64,000 bases of DNA from Bdellovibrio bacteriovorus (GCF_002208115.1 NZ_CP020946.1:496001-560000); one strand, 5' to 3'. Numbered from the stretch's first letter, positions 50,144 to 59,557 are shown. The notes: a model not told the origin generated them from the letters alone. Translations and numbers: made by a program.

Positions 50144-52117
50144 TTACATCAATGGAGCTGGCTTCGTGTGAGTGCGGTACTCGCCGGCATCATCCGTGAA
50201 CAGACGCAGGTCAAAGCTGCGGTTGTGGATGATGTTCTGGATGTACATCAATGAACGGTACAGGCTTTCTTCGGCGAAAGTGCCGAAGCTGTACTGGATC
50301 GGAGTGTTGCCTTTTGCTGACAACACCATTTCATAGCGCATCAACTGGTGCTGCGATGTTTCTGGAACCAAAGACATCAGGAAGCCCACGCCGCGTTCGC
50401 GCCAAATGCCGATTTCCTGCAGGTCTTCAAACGCTTCGAAGCGTTTTTCAACTGTGGTTGCCGGATTGATGATGATCTGCAGACGGTCTGCGATGCGCTT
50501 GATATCGCCCGTGAAGGCCGCCATCCAGTTGCCGATCGCACCTTTAGGCGGGATCAGACCACCGATGATCGGTGTGGAGCGAGGACGGCTTTTGGTTGCG
50601 ATGTAAGCTTTGAACTTCGCCACAAAAGCCTCTTTCGTCATGTATGGCAGATAAGCCAGCGCATCCGGATTAAAGAAGACTTCCTGTTTGAAGTAACCAT
50701 TCACGATCTTGCCGTTTTCAAAGGACCACAGATGCCAAGGGATCTTGTTGTATTCCTTCTGACCGATGGTTTCCTGAACGATTTTCTGGATCTCGCGGAA
50801 GTCGCGGGCAGAAACATCACGCATTTTCATTTCGTTGCTGGAAGTCAGGGTCACAAAACGCTGAGGTGCCCATTTGTTGTTGGAAGTGAACAACAAGTTG
50901 GAAGTCGCCAGAGTTTCTTCACCGAACAGACCAAACAGGATCTTGGACTTTTTGTATTTGGAGAAAGTATCCAGCAGGAAGTGTCTTTCCTGGTCTTTTT
51001 TGTCGAAGGAAAGAACTTTGTTTTCACCGTAAGCACGACCGGCTTCGAATTTCAGCAGGCTCAAAGAGAACTTGGTTCTGGCATCACGGAATACACCTTC
51101 AGAGGAGCCTTTGAACACGCGGTCGATACGGCGCTGTTGAGCCGGGGCTTGAGCGTCTTCCATGGTGATCGCTTCAACATCCGTCAGGTCAGCAAGAAGC
51201 TGGTTCTGAAGGTCTTTGCGGGACGCCAGCGGATTCAGGATCTTCACATCCTTGAACATAACTTTATTCTGCATCAGACCGTCATAGGCCTGAGCTGCTT
51301 GCGCGTTGTTCAGGTCAAACACGTAATCAAGCATGATCACGTCGTTTTTGCCCAAACCGGCGCTGGCTTTCAAAGGAACGAAGTTCAGCCATTTTTCGAT
51401 GCGGTTGTCGATCAGGTTTACACCCAGAACTTCAAGGTCTTCCATTTCAACACCGGCGTTGGCGCCGACACCTTCACCACGAATGGCGATCAGTTTCACG
51501 CGCATTTTATTGTCGGCCATACGGAACAGGTGAACCATGAAGTTGCCGGACAGGTAAGCGTGAGTGGATGCCCCGGCTTCAAAAGAGCCTTTCAGGGTGT
51601 CGTAGCCCAGGGAAAGGATCAGGCTGATTTTGCCTTCAAATGCCACGAAGTCGCCTGGAACCAGACGGGTGATGGCTTTTTCTGCCGTCAACGGCAGGTT
51701 TCTCATTGTGTATGGCAAAGTCAGCAAAGAGTCCTTTTGGGATTTGAACTGACGGGCAAAGATGATTTCTGTGCCTTTGTTAATGCCAAAGCTGACCGGG
51801 CTGTCCATATCGTTGATCAAGTCACCGATATCCACGCCGAAGTCCATGATGTATTTGTCGATACGAGTGTAGTAGCCGTCGACGTAAGAAGGCTCGGACT
51901 CGATTTTATAGCGAAGGGAAGTGGAGATACCGTCGATGATATCTGCATTCACCAGGGTCAGGCTGCCGCCGATTTCCTGTTTTGCCACTTCTTTTTTGAT
52001 TTTTTCCCAGGCATTGGCAGGTTTAAGAACTTCCCATCCAGCCTGTGCCGGGGAAGTGATCATCAGTGAAAGGGCTGCGGCCAAGGCGGCAGTCACAACA
52101 CGTTTTTTGAGCATCAT
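50144..52117 (-). CDS. Large exported protein, unknown family
   Basis: A 657-residue protein with a Sec signal peptide ending SPAQAGWEV. The mature protein mixes beta-rich segments at the N-terminal half (IDGISTSLRYKIESEPSYVD, GDFVAFEGKISLILSLGYD) with helices later (AREFREIQKIVQETIG-like stretch around 440). There are no Cys, no lipobox and no catalytic motif I recognise. A basic patch (TKSRPRSTPIIGGLIPPKG) precedes the last 120 residues. It is probably monocistronic; GGAG lies before the ATG. A soluble periplasmic or surface protein is likely. Confidence 0.78.
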   Translation of the reverse strand: MMLKKRVVTAALAAALSLMITSPAQAGWEVLKPANAWEKIKKEVAKQEIGGSLTLVNADIIDGISTSLRYKIESEPSYVDGYYTRIDKYIMDFGVDIGDLINDMDSPVSFGINKGTEIIFARQFKSQKDSLLTLPYTMRNLPLTAEKAITRLVPGDFVAFEGKISLILSLGYDTLKGSFEAGASTHAYLSGNFMVHLFRMADNKMRVKLIAIRGEGVGANAGVEMEDLEVLGVNLIDNRIEKWLNFVPLKASAGLGKNDVIMLDYVFDLNNAQAAQAYDGLMQNKVMFKDVKILNPLASRKDLQNQLLADLTDVEAITMEDAQAPAQQRRIDRVFKGSSEGVFRDARTKFSLSLLKFEAGRAYGENKVLSFDKKDQERHFLLDTFSKYKKSKILFGLFGEETLATSNLLFTSNNKWAPQRFVTLTSSNEMKMRDVSARDFREIQKIVQETIGQKEYNKIPWHLWSFENGKIVNGYFKQEVFFNPDALAYLPYMTKEAFVAKFKAYIATKSRPRSTPIIGGLIPPKGAIGNWMAAFTGDIKRIADRLQIIINPATTVEKRFEAFEDLQEIGIWRERGVGFLMSLVPETSQHQLMRYEMVLSAKGNTPIQYSFGTFAEESLYRSLMYIQNIIHNRSFDLRLFTDDAGEYRTHTKPAPLM

Positions 52118-52334
52118 AAGCTCTCCTCTACATACGTCCTTGAATTAAACAGCGGTCATCTATGCCGCTCTGCGAGTTCCGTAACTTTGGGGCACGTTAC
52201 AACTCCGCAAGAGTGGTAGTAAATATTCTTTCAAAACACAAAGTAAAAACTCTAATGGGCCGAATTACCGGTAAATATCGCTTAGCAGTAGAAAGTATTT
52301 GGCGGTAAGACCCCGGCGATGATGTGATGACAGA

Positions 52335-52595
52335 ATGAAGGTCAAATACATCCTCAATGGTCGCGAATATGAAGTCGAAGCAGAATCTGGCCGCACGTTG
52401 CTGGATGTGGCTTTGATCGCCCGATTGAATCCTCCCTACTCATGTATGGAAGGGAATTGTGGCACCTGTGAAGCCCTGATTGAGCAGGGATTCACTTCTG
52501 AAAATAAAGAGGTAAGTCGAGTTGTTCGCACCTGTCAGGCTGTACCATCGTCTGAATTTGTGATCGTGAATTATGACAAAAGCCCGACCCAATAA
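52335..52595 (+). CDS. 2Fe-2S ferredoxin
   Basis: An 86-residue electron carrier of plant/adrenodoxin-like fold. Cluster ligands: CMEGNCGTC (Cys-x5-Cys-x2-Cys) and the fourth Cys in VRTCQAVPSS about 30 residues later. The N-terminus KVKYILNGREYEVEAESG is the usual beta-grasp opening. Partner enzymes are unknown; the next gene, 46 bases downstream on the same strand, is a metallo-beta-lactamase-fold hydrolase, but no direct redox link is known. Confidence 0.9.
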   Translation: MKVKYILNGREYEVEAESGRTLLDVALIARLNPPYSCMEGNCGTCEALIEQGFTSENKEVSRVVRTCQAVPSSEFVIVNYDKSPTQ

Positions 52596-52641
52596 TATGT
52601 AGATTGATTCGTGTTTCTAAACAGTTCATTCTGTTCCATAT

Positions 52642-53622
52642 ATGTCGCTTACGATAAAATTTTGGGGGGTTAGGGGCTCTCTGCCATCTGCGCCTCCACC
52701 TACGGATTGGACTTATCATGTGGAAGGAGTTCTTAGAAACTTCTTCTCGGCCGGTTATCGCGACCCATCCCAGATTTCCCGCTATATTCAAAGTTTGGAT
52801 GTGCCCCAGGTCGGCGGCTATGGTGCTGCTACAACCTGCGTGGAAATTCAAAGCCCCAAAGGACAGTTGATCCTGGATGGTGGCAGTGGCATCCGCAATT
52901 TGAGCGAACGTATCATGACCGGCACCACCGGTCGCGGCAAAGGCCCTTTCCATATCTTCATGACTCACTTCCATTGGGATCATGTGATCGGTCTGCCGTT
53001 CTTTACCCCGCATTTTATTCCAGGCTGCGAAGTCCACTACTATGCTGTGCAGCCGGAACTGGAAAAACTGATCCGCGGGATCTTTCAGCGGCCGTATTTT
53101 CCGGTGCCTTTTGAGGCATTGAAAGCAAAGATTCATTTCCACGTCATGGAACCGCGCAAACCCTATCAGTTGGATGACATGACCATCACTCCGTACAAGC
53201 TGGATCACCCGGATCCTTGCTGGGGTTTGAAGGTGGAATGTGGTGGCAAGTCCTATGCCCACTGCGTGGATACTGAAGGCACCCGTATCACCCGCGATGA
53301 GCTCGGGGAAGATCTGCCGCTTTATCAGAATGTGAACCTGATGTACTTCGACGCCCAATACACCCTGCCGGAGCTGGCAGAAAAAGCCAACTGGGGCCAC
53401 AGTGCTGCACAGGTCGGCTTGGATATCGCCATTCGGGAAGGCATTCAGAAGGTTCTTTTTGCCCACCACGATCCGGGAGCTCGTATTGAGCATGTGCAGG
53501 AATTGAAACGGCAGACGAAGGAATACTACGAATCCCGTCAGCGTTTTGCTTCGGCAAATCAGAACTCTCTTCCGCCGGTCGAGTGGGACTTCGCCCACGA
53601 AGGCCTGGAAATCAAACTTTAA
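52642..53622 (+). CDS. Metallo-beta-lactamase-fold hydrolase
   Basis: A 326-residue cytoplasmic protein. It opens LTIKFWGVRGSLPSAPP, as in phosphodiesterase/PhnP-like members. The metal site reads MTHFHWDHVIGLPFF (HxHxDH), with GGYGAATTCVEIQSPKGQLI and LDGGSGIRN before it, YAHCVDTEG as the bridging Asp region, and the late His in LFAHHDPGA. Likely a phosphodiesterase or similar hydrolase on a small phosphorylated or cyclic substrate. The substrate cannot be named. Confidence 0.87.
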   Translation: MSLTIKFWGVRGSLPSAPPPTDWTYHVEGVLRNFFSAGYRDPSQISRYIQSLDVPQVGGYGAATTCVEIQSPKGQLILDGGSGIRNLSERIMTGTTGRGKGPFHIFMTHFHWDHVIGLPFFTPHFIPGCEVHYYAVQPELEKLIRGIFQRPYFPVPFEALKAKIHFHVMEPRKPYQLDDMTITPYKLDHPDPCWGLKVECGGKSYAHCVDTEGTRITRDELGEDLPLYQNVNLMYFDAQYTLPELAEKANWGHSAAQVGLDIAIREGIQKVLFAHHDPGARIEHVQELKRQTKEYYESRQRFASANQNSLPPVEWDFAHEGLEIKL

Positions 53623-53630
53623 AAGAAAAA

Positions 53631-53651
53631 GGCGGGTTTAACCCGCCCTTT
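53631..53651 (+). terminator. Terminator after the hydrolase gene
   Basis: GGCGGG (53631-53636) and CCCGCC (53642-53647) with AT pairs closing the loop, followed by CTTTT, 9 bases past the stop. Confidence 0.75.
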
Positions 53652-53671
53652 TGGGGGAGTTTGAAAAAAGA

Positions 53672-53695
53672 AGCCCGGGCAGGCCGGGCTTTTTT
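53672..53695 (-). terminator. Terminator after the 165-residue exported protein gene
   Basis: AGCCCGG (53672-53678) pairs with CCGGGCT (53684-53690). T-runs flank both sides, so it may work in both directions; on the minus strand it lies 28 bases past the stop at 53718. Confidence 0.8.
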
Positions 53696-53717
53696 AAGTC
53701 TGTTTCAGCTCTTCAAA

Positions 53718-54215
53718 CTAGAAGTTGAAAGAGTAAACTGCGGAAGTGAAATCCACAGAAGATGCAGTGTCTTCGTCGAACCAGTTCCATACTTCGAAAC
53801 GCTCAATGCCGATAGCGCCAGCGCCGTTGGCAAGTTTGTATTGAGCACCGTAACGGAAGCTTGGGCCAACAACAGTTTTATCGTCAGCGCCATCCATTTT
53901 GATCATGGAGATGCCCACGCCTGGAGCCAGGAAAGCAGTCACGTTGGAAGCTTCAACAAGTCTTACGAAAGAGTGTGCACCAAAGCTCAATACTTGAGGG
54001 ATGCCAGCGTCTTTCTTTTCAGTTTGCATGAATACGTATGCACCCAGTGCACCTTGAGCATCGTCGAATTCCATACGGCCACCGATGTTCAATGCAGAAC
54101 TGGTCATACCCAGATTGATGCTGGCAGTTTTGTTGCCGCCATAGGAAGCAACGTTTCTAGCTGCGAAGGCAGCAGAAGAGGACAAAAGACAAAGGACAAC
54201 GATCAACTTTTTCAT
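53718..54215 (-). CDS. Small outer-membrane-like exported protein
   Basis: A 165-residue protein with a Sec signal peptide (ending SAAFAARN). The mature part has repeated beta strands (GGRMEFDDAQGALGAYVFM, VTAFLAPGVGISMIK, FRYGAQYKLANGAG) and ends in VYSFNF, a barrel-type terminal Phe. It is likely an eight-strand outer-membrane barrel. Function unknown. AGGAG lies 7 bases upstream of the ATG; it is flanked by its own terminator and looks monocistronic. Confidence 0.8.
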   Translation of the reverse strand: MKKLIVVLCLLSSSAAFAARNVASYGGNKTASINLGMTSSALNIGGRMEFDDAQGALGAYVFMQTEKKDAGIPQVLSFGAHSFVRLVEASNVTAFLAPGVGISMIKMDGADDKTVVGPSFRYGAQYKLANGAGAIGIERFEVWNWFDEDTASSVDFTSAVYSFNF

Positions 54216-54285
54216 TAATTACTCCTTGTTAGTAACCCGAAGAAGTTTGTCAGTTATCCTCATTTTGGCAACAAAAAAAATATGA

Positions 54286-56574
54286 CTACACGCGCTCCAA
54301 GCGGGCGTACTTTACAACGAATTTCTTCACAGTGTTATCCGTGAACATCACGCTGACTTTGAAGTTTTCGCCCGTGCCCTCGGTCGCATACACCGTGCCG
54401 ACGCCAAATGTCGGGTGTCTTACGCGCATGCCCTTTGAGAACTGCGCCGATCCGCCCCCTTCATTTTCGTAATCCGGGAAGTCCTGTGCATCATCATAGC
54501 TCTGCGTGCGCGCGCGATTGCGATCGCTGCTTGTGGCGCCCCATTTCGGCGTGCCGCCAAAGTCAGAGTCATAAGAGCTGGAACCATAGCGGGCCATAAA
54601 GCGCGGCGCTTCAGCCGACGTTTTAAAGTCGATCAGGTTCTGCGGGATCTCCTTAATGAATCGCGAAGGAGGATTGAACTGTTCCTGGCCCCACACCCGT
54701 CTCATCTTTGCGTAGGTCAGCCAAAGTTTCTGACGAGCGCGGGTCATGCCCACGTAAGCCAGGCGGCGTTCCTCCTCGACATCTTGTTCGTTGTCGCTTT
54801 CTGCACTGCGAGCGCTTGGGAACAGATTTTCCTCAAGTCCCACAACAAACACGTACGGATACTCAAGACCCTTGGAGATGTGCAGGGTCATCATGGTGAC
54901 CGAGTTCTGCTCCTGATCCAGAGAGTCCACGTCATTTACCAAAGCCATTTCTTCCAGGAAGCTGATCAATGTCGATTCTTCGCCACGCTCTTGCACGAAC
55001 TGGGCAATGGCGTTGTCCAGTTCTTCCAAGTTCTCGATGCGGGCCTGGGATTCCGGGGATTCGTCTTTTTTCAAAGCCGCCAGATATTCAGTGCGATCCA
55101 GAACCACGGCAAAGAATTCCAGCAGTTTCAGATGCTGGGCATTTTGCTGAAGGTCTTTCATCAGATCGATAAAGCGACGGATCTTGCCCGTGGTGCCGGC
55201 ATTGAACAGGCGCTCTTCACAGGCTTTTTCGGCCGCTTCGAACATGCTCAGGTTTTTGTGAGCCGCGTATTCTTCAATTTTTTCGATGGTGGTTTTGCCA
55301 ATACCGCGCGCCGGAACATTGATGATGCGTTTTAAGGCGATATCATCCGCCGGATTGATGGACAGCTTCATGTAGGAAATCATGTCCTTGATCTCCATAC
55401 GCTCATAGAAGCGCACGCCGCCCACCAAGCGGTACGGAATTCCCATGGTGCGCAGTTGTTCTTCCAGAACACGAGACTGGGCATTGGTGCGATAGAAAAT
55501 CGCATAATCATTGTACGAGCCTTCGCCCTCATTCATCATCGACTGAATGGTTTTCGCAACAAAGCGGCCTTCCTCGTATTCGTTCTTTTCCTCGCGCACG
55601 TGAATCAGGTCACCCGCGTCGTTGGAGGTGAAAAGAGTTTTGTCTTTGCGCTGGGAATTGTTTTTGATCACGGCCGTGGCGCCATTGACGATGTTGGCGC
55701 TGGATCGGTAATTTTCCTCAAGCTTGATCACCTTCGCATCACGGAAGTCTTTTTCAAAATCCAGGATGTTTTTGATGTCGGCCCCACGCCAACTGTAGAT
55801 GGACTGATCCTCGTCACCCACTACGCACAAGTTGCGGTGAGCGGAAGCCAGCATCTGAACCAGCAGATACTGAATGTGATTGGTGTCCTGATACTCGTCC
55901 ACCATGATGTAGCGGAACTTTTTCTGATACATCTGCAGAACATCAGGGTACATGCGGAACAGATCATAGGTTTTCAAAAGCAGATCATCGAAATCAAGGC
56001 TGTTGGCCTTTTTCATTTCGCGCTCATAGGCTTTGTAAACTTCCACGGTCTTTTGATCCATCAGACGCTTCGAGGACTTTTCCAAACCTTCCGGGGAAAG
56101 ACCCATCATCTTGGCGCTGCTGATGCGGCTCTGGAAGTTTTTCGCGGGATACATCTTGTCGTTGATATCCAGGGCGGTCATGACTTTTTTGATCTGGCTG
56201 AGCTGATCCGAAGAATCGTAAATTCCGAAGAAAGGCTTGTAATCAAGAAGCGTGATGTGCTGGCGCAGAACACGAACGCAGAAACTGTGGAAGGTGCTGA
56301 TCCAAAGCTGGGTTTGAACCACGGCCCCCATGTCAGACAGGATCTTGTAAATACGGTGTTCCATCTCTTTGGCGGCCTTGTTGGTAAAGGTCACGCACAG
56401 AATTTCATCGGAAGCCGCGACCCCCTGGCCGATCATGTTGGCCATGCGGTGGGTAAGGACGCGGGTTTTGCCAGATCCGGCGCCAGCAAGGATAAGCAAA
56501 GGCCCTTCCAGGGTTTCGACGGCATCCTTCTGCGCGGGGTTCAGATTTTTCGTAACAAAATCAAGTACATCCAT
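54286..56574 (-). CDS. pcrA: UvrD/PcrA-type DNA helicase
   Basis: Superfamily 1A 3'-5' helicase, 762 residues from the ATG at 56574 (AAGGA 7 bases upstream; a longer frame to 56646 lacks support). Motifs: Walker A AGAGSGKTRVLTHRM, FTNKAAKEM, DEYQDTNHIQ (II), GDEDQSIYSWRGA (III), LEENYRSS (IV), MTLHISKGLEYPYVF (V) and EERRLAYVGMTRA (VI). The C-terminal HPTFGVGTVYATEGTGENF is the Tudor-like RNA-polymerase-contact domain of PcrA/UvrD. It acts in repair and in removing blocks to replication. Confidence 0.95.
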   Translation of the reverse strand: MDVLDFVTKNLNPAQKDAVETLEGPLLILAGAGSGKTRVLTHRMANMIGQGVAASDEILCVTFTNKAAKEMEHRIYKILSDMGAVVQTQLWISTFHSFCVRVLRQHITLLDYKPFFGIYDSSDQLSQIKKVMTALDINDKMYPAKNFQSRISSAKMMGLSPEGLEKSSKRLMDQKTVEVYKAYEREMKKANSLDFDDLLLKTYDLFRMYPDVLQMYQKKFRYIMVDEYQDTNHIQYLLVQMLASAHRNLCVVGDEDQSIYSWRGADIKNILDFEKDFRDAKVIKLEENYRSSANIVNGATAVIKNNSQRKDKTLFTSNDAGDLIHVREEKNEYEEGRFVAKTIQSMMNEGEGSYNDYAIFYRTNAQSRVLEEQLRTMGIPYRLVGGVRFYERMEIKDMISYMKLSINPADDIALKRIINVPARGIGKTTIEKIEEYAAHKNLSMFEAAEKACEERLFNAGTTGKIRRFIDLMKDLQQNAQHLKLLEFFAVVLDRTEYLAALKKDESPESQARIENLEELDNAIAQFVQERGEESTLISFLEEMALVNDVDSLDQEQNSVTMMTLHISKGLEYPYVFVVGLEENLFPSARSAESDNEQDVEEERRLAYVGMTRARQKLWLTYAKMRRVWGQEQFNPPSRFIKEIPQNLIDFKTSAEAPRFMARYGSSSYDSDFGGTPKWGATSSDRNRARTQSYDDAQDFPDYENEGGGSAQFSKGMRVRHPTFGVGTVYATEGTGENFKVSVMFTDNTVKKFVVKYARLERV

Positions 56575-56655
56575 GGCGGCTTCCTTAATGTGCGTTTGCA
56601 GGGGCTGTCGAACTTCTGGTGAGACTGACAAAGTTTGTCTATCCATAAGTTTTCA

Positions 56656-56684
56656 TTGAGGTTTTCGCCATTTTCCACTATAAC
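56656..56684 (+). promoter_or_regulatory. Housekeeping-type promoter of the metallopeptidase-barrel unit
   Basis: TTGAGG (56656-56661), 17 bases, TATAAC (56679-56684): 4 and 5 of 6 matches with ideal spacing, 63 bases upstream of the GTG at 56748. Confidence 0.6.
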
Positions 56685-56747
56685 TATAACGCAATAAGTC
56701 AAGTGAGCGAGGAAACCCCTCCGTTTATAGAACTTAGAGAGGACTTT

Positions 56748-58085
56748 GTGAAGCGCGTTTTTAGCCGGATCACAGCAGCAATTGTAATGGCAAGCACCTT
56801 GGGTGCTTGTGCCCCGCAGTCTGACAGCGCTGATCAGTCCGGCAATGTCCGTGTACTGGCGCCACAAAGCAACTCCAAGGCCGGTTATTCGCTCCAGACT
56901 GTGGAACTGCTGGGGATTGAGGACCTGCAAACCGTCACCGGGAAATTCGTTCGCTTTTTCCTCAGCCCCCGTATCACCAACAACACTTTGCACGGCCGTC
57001 CTGCCGTGGCTCGTTTTATCAAAAACAAATCCGGCGATTTTATCCCGGCCAACGAAATGACCCAGCAACTGGTCACCATTTATGCTCACACTCAGAAACT
57101 GGCGCTGCTGGATGAAGAATTGGGCGCCGGTGGTGTGAACCAGTGGCCGCGTGATGTGGGTGTCGGCGTTCGAGTGAAAGGTTCTTCCGGCGCCAACAAC
57201 GCATTCTATGACGGTGCCACCGATTCCATGCTGGTCGTGCCTTATACGCAAGACGGTCTGGCAATTGCCATCAATGGTGGGATTCTGGCTCATGAACATT
57301 TCCATTCATTGTTCTTCAAACTGGTTTTGAAAGATGTTGTCGATGAAGACACGGGTGTTCACAGTCGTGAATCTTTCATGGATGACGCGGCTATTGTGCA
57401 AGAGGATCTGTCCGGCCGTGGTCGCCGTGAAAAACCGGTTCTGATCGGGGATGAACTGGATGAAGCCACGCTATTGAAGTTCCACCGCCTGGCGATGATG
57501 CGCGGCCTGAATGAAGGCCTGGCTGACTTCTGGGGCTGGATGTACACCGGGAACCCTGATTTCATCGCCCAGTCCCTGCCAAGCCAGAAGCGTGTTCGCT
57601 CTTTGGAAGTCAGTGATTTGTTTGGCATCTATGAGCTTCCGAACAAAACCGTTGTGCGCAACAACCTGGAATTGTTCCATGCTTCCGGTGAACGTGCGAA
57701 GTTCCGCGATTACGTGACAGGTTATGCCTACACCGTGGGAACGCAGTTTTCCCGTGTGTTGAAAAAGTTCACCGACATTTACTCTAAAGAGCGCGGTCTT
57801 GAGGATCTGGCCGCCCGCAAAGAAGTGGCGAAACTGGTTGTCAAGATGCTGCCCTCTTTGAAAGCCGAACTGGCTGAAAAGAAAGACACTTATTACACTC
57901 ACGATCAGTTCATGCAAAGCTTTGTGAAAGAGCTGGGCGAAATGAAAAAGAAAGAATGCGAGTTCCTGGCCGAGGTTCTGGAAACTTCTGCTGAGACTCC
58001 GATGGTTTATTCCTGCGTTGAAGAAACCGGCTGGGTGATCAAGTCGGCGACAGCCCCAAATCCTGAAGTCGGGGAAGTGAAGTAA
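56748..58085 (+). CDS. Predicted zinc metallopeptidase lipoprotein
   Basis: A 445-residue lipoprotein; the GTG at 56748 has AGAGAGGA a few bases upstream and opens a signal ending STLGACAPQSDS. The zinc motif is LAHEHFHSLFFKL (HEHFH, about residue 184) and the third ligand is in LNEGLADFWGWMYTGN some 75 residues on, the thermolysin-like (gluzincin) order. Between them lies a helical insert. The C-terminal 150 residues are helical with two Cys (KKECEFL, YSCVEE). Anchored in the periplasm or on the surface. Its stop directly abuts the start of the barrel gene. Confidence 0.8.
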   Translation: MKRVFSRITAAIVMASTLGACAPQSDSADQSGNVRVLAPQSNSKAGYSLQTVELLGIEDLQTVTGKFVRFFLSPRITNNTLHGRPAVARFIKNKSGDFIPANEMTQQLVTIYAHTQKLALLDEELGAGGVNQWPRDVGVGVRVKGSSGANNAFYDGATDSMLVVPYTQDGLAIAINGGILAHEHFHSLFFKLVLKDVVDEDTGVHSRESFMDDAAIVQEDLSGRGRREKPVLIGDELDEATLLKFHRLAMMRGLNEGLADFWGWMYTGNPDFIAQSLPSQKRVRSLEVSDLFGIYELPNKTVVRNNLELFHASGERAKFRDYVTGYAYTVGTQFSRVLKKFTDIYSKERGLEDLAARKEVAKLVVKMLPSLKAELAEKKDTYYTHDQFMQSFVKELGEMKKKECEFLAEVLETSAETPMVYSCVEETGWVIKSATAPNPEVGEVK

Positions 58086-58685
58086 ATGAAAGTCATCGCA
58101 GGTCTGCTGTTATTCCTAATGTCCGTGAGTGCTTTCGCTCAAGAGTCGCGCATGAAGCTGCCGGCTGAAAAGCCGGTTTCTCTGCTGGCTGCCTATCCTC
58201 TGAATTATGAATTGCGCTATGAGCGTGGCAACTCCGGCGATCTGGAAGCCCGGCAGCCGCAGAATTTTTCCCTGGGATATCACCGCAACAGCTACAGCCT
58301 TCTGGTGGAGTACGCGAGCTTCACTGATACCACGGGCAACAGCACCTCCAGCATCGAACGCCGTCATCAGGACATGACTGTGTGGGGCCGTTACAATGCC
58401 TTAAGCGGGCAGGACGGTGGTATGCGCGGGGTGATCTATTTCGGCGCCGGCCTCGGCGGCTATGAAGAAGAGGTCATCACACGATTCATGACGGACAGTC
58501 GTTCTGACAAAACCGGAATGAAAGTGATGGGTGGTCTTTCTGCAGGCCTGGAGCTGTTTATTTTAAGCGCCAGCCAGTTTGGTGTGACGGTCGGCATGGA
58601 AGGCCGTGCCTTGGTGGGATCTGATTTTGATCCGAATCCAACTTTGGGTGCTGTTCTGCGCGCGGGCCTGGTGGTTCCGCTATAA
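58086..58685 (+). CDS. Outer-membrane barrel partner of the metallopeptidase
   Basis: A 199-residue exported protein (signal ending VSAFAQE). The mature region has eight or so beta strands (SLGYHRNSYSLLVEYASF, GVIYFGAGLGGYEEE, FGVTVGMEGRALVGSDF, LGAVLRAGLVVPL) as in small outer-membrane barrels. Start is the ATG directly after the TAA of the metallopeptidase gene, so the two are translated together. Role unknown; it may display or tether the peptidase. Confidence 0.8.
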   Translation: MKVIAGLLLFLMSVSAFAQESRMKLPAEKPVSLLAAYPLNYELRYERGNSGDLEARQPQNFSLGYHRNSYSLLVEYASFTDTTGNSTSSIERRHQDMTVWGRYNALSGQDGGMRGVIYFGAGLGGYEEEVITRFMTDSRSDKTGMKVMGGLSAGLELFILSASQFGVTVGMEGRALVGSDFDPNPTLGAVLRAGLVVPL

Positions 58686-58689
58686 AAAA

Positions 58690-58715
58690 AAGCCCCGTTC
58701 TTTCGAACGAGGCTT
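58690..58715. terminator. Bidirectional terminator
   Basis: AAGCCCCGTTC and GAACGAGGCTT pair with one mismatch around TTTC. It lies 5 bases past the barrel gene stop; on the minus strand eight T follow, so it also ends the SPOR-protein transcript. Confidence 0.85.
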
Positions 58716-58747
58716 CCTTAGGAATTTAACTATAAGCGGGTTAACAA

Positions 58748-59557
58748 TTACTCAGTGATCTTTTGCACGATCGCAGAGCCGACTTTCGCTTTGCTCACAA
58801 GCTCTGTGCGATAAGCTTGAGCTTCTTTCTGAGTCGCAAACTGGCCAACACTTACGCGGAACCAAGTTTTGCCTTTGATGTTTGCCGGGATATAGAACGC
58901 GCTGTAGCCTTTGTTTTTCAGATCAGAAGCCATTTTCTGAGCTTCGGCTTCGTCAGCATAAGAAGCCACTTGCACAGTGAATTTACCCACTGCGAATTGC
59001 GCTACGTCTTTAGGAAGGGAGGAAGGCAGACGGTCTTCTTTCGTCGCTGCTTTCTTTTCTGCTGCTTCCAAAGTTGTTGGAGCTTTGCCTGCCGCTACGT
59101 TTTTCGCAGCTTCAGATGGTTCGTTGTGCTGGGTTACAGGAGTTTTGTCACCTTTGGTTGGATTCGGTTTGTGAGTCTCAACTTTTGGTTCTTTGGATTC
59201 AACTTTTGTTTCAGCGATTTCGCCGTGGTGACCGGCAGGAGCCGCGTGTTCACCGTGAGCTGGTGTTGCTTCGTGTTCAGTTGTTGCCGGAGTCGTTTCG
59301 TCAGCCACGAATTCTTCAGCCAGTTTCGCGATTTCTTCATCCGTCATCGCGCCCACTTTGCCTTCAGAAGTCCCGTGTTCAGAAACAGAAGCCACTTCAC
59401 GCTCTTGGGTGTGAGAGGATTTCTGAGGTTCCAAAGCAGCCAGTTGATGTTGGTTGTCACTGTACTTCTTGCCTACAAATGTACCGATAGAGAAAGACAG
59501 CAAAGAAATAAAGAAAACTAAAGCTAGTTTCACCATCACATCCGTTTTAGAACTCAT
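58748..59557 (-). CDS. SPOR-domain membrane protein
   Basis: A 269-residue protein from the ATG at 59557 (AGGA 7 bases upstream). Short cytoplasmic start, one membrane helix (LALVFFISLLSFSIGTFVG), a long low-complexity Thr/Glu/His/Pro linker (about 35-185, with GEHAAPAGHHGEIAE), then a C-terminal SPOR domain (KFTVQVASYADEAEAQKMAS, SAFYIPANIKGKTWFRVSVG). SPOR domains bind denuded glycan strands at division sites, so septal localisation is likely. The FtsN-like layout fits, but no essential FtsN motif is readable. Confidence 0.9.
   Translation of the reverse strand: MSSKTDVMVKLALVFFISLLSFSIGTFVGKKYSDNQHQLAALEPQKSSHTQEREVASVSEHGTSEGKVGAMTDEEIAKLAEEFVADETTPATTEHEATPAHGEHAAPAGHHGEIAETKVESKEPKVETHKPNPTKGDKTPVTQHNEPSEAAKNVAAGKAPTTLEAAEKKAATKEDRLPSSLPKDVAQFAVGKFTVQVASYADEAEAQKMASDLKNKGYSAFYIPANIKGKTWFRVSVGQFATQKEAQAYRTELVSKAKVGSAIVQKITE

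Noticed and set aside
50348-52069. 573-codon open frame on the plus strand opposite the large exported protein gene
   Set aside because: It is antisense to a gene with a good signal peptide and ribosome site, and its product is rich in Phe, His and Gln with no domain. Long antisense frames arise here from codon bias.
55456-56622. 388-codon open frame opposite the helicase gene
   Set aside because: Shadow of the helicase, which carries all seven helicase motifs on the other strand.
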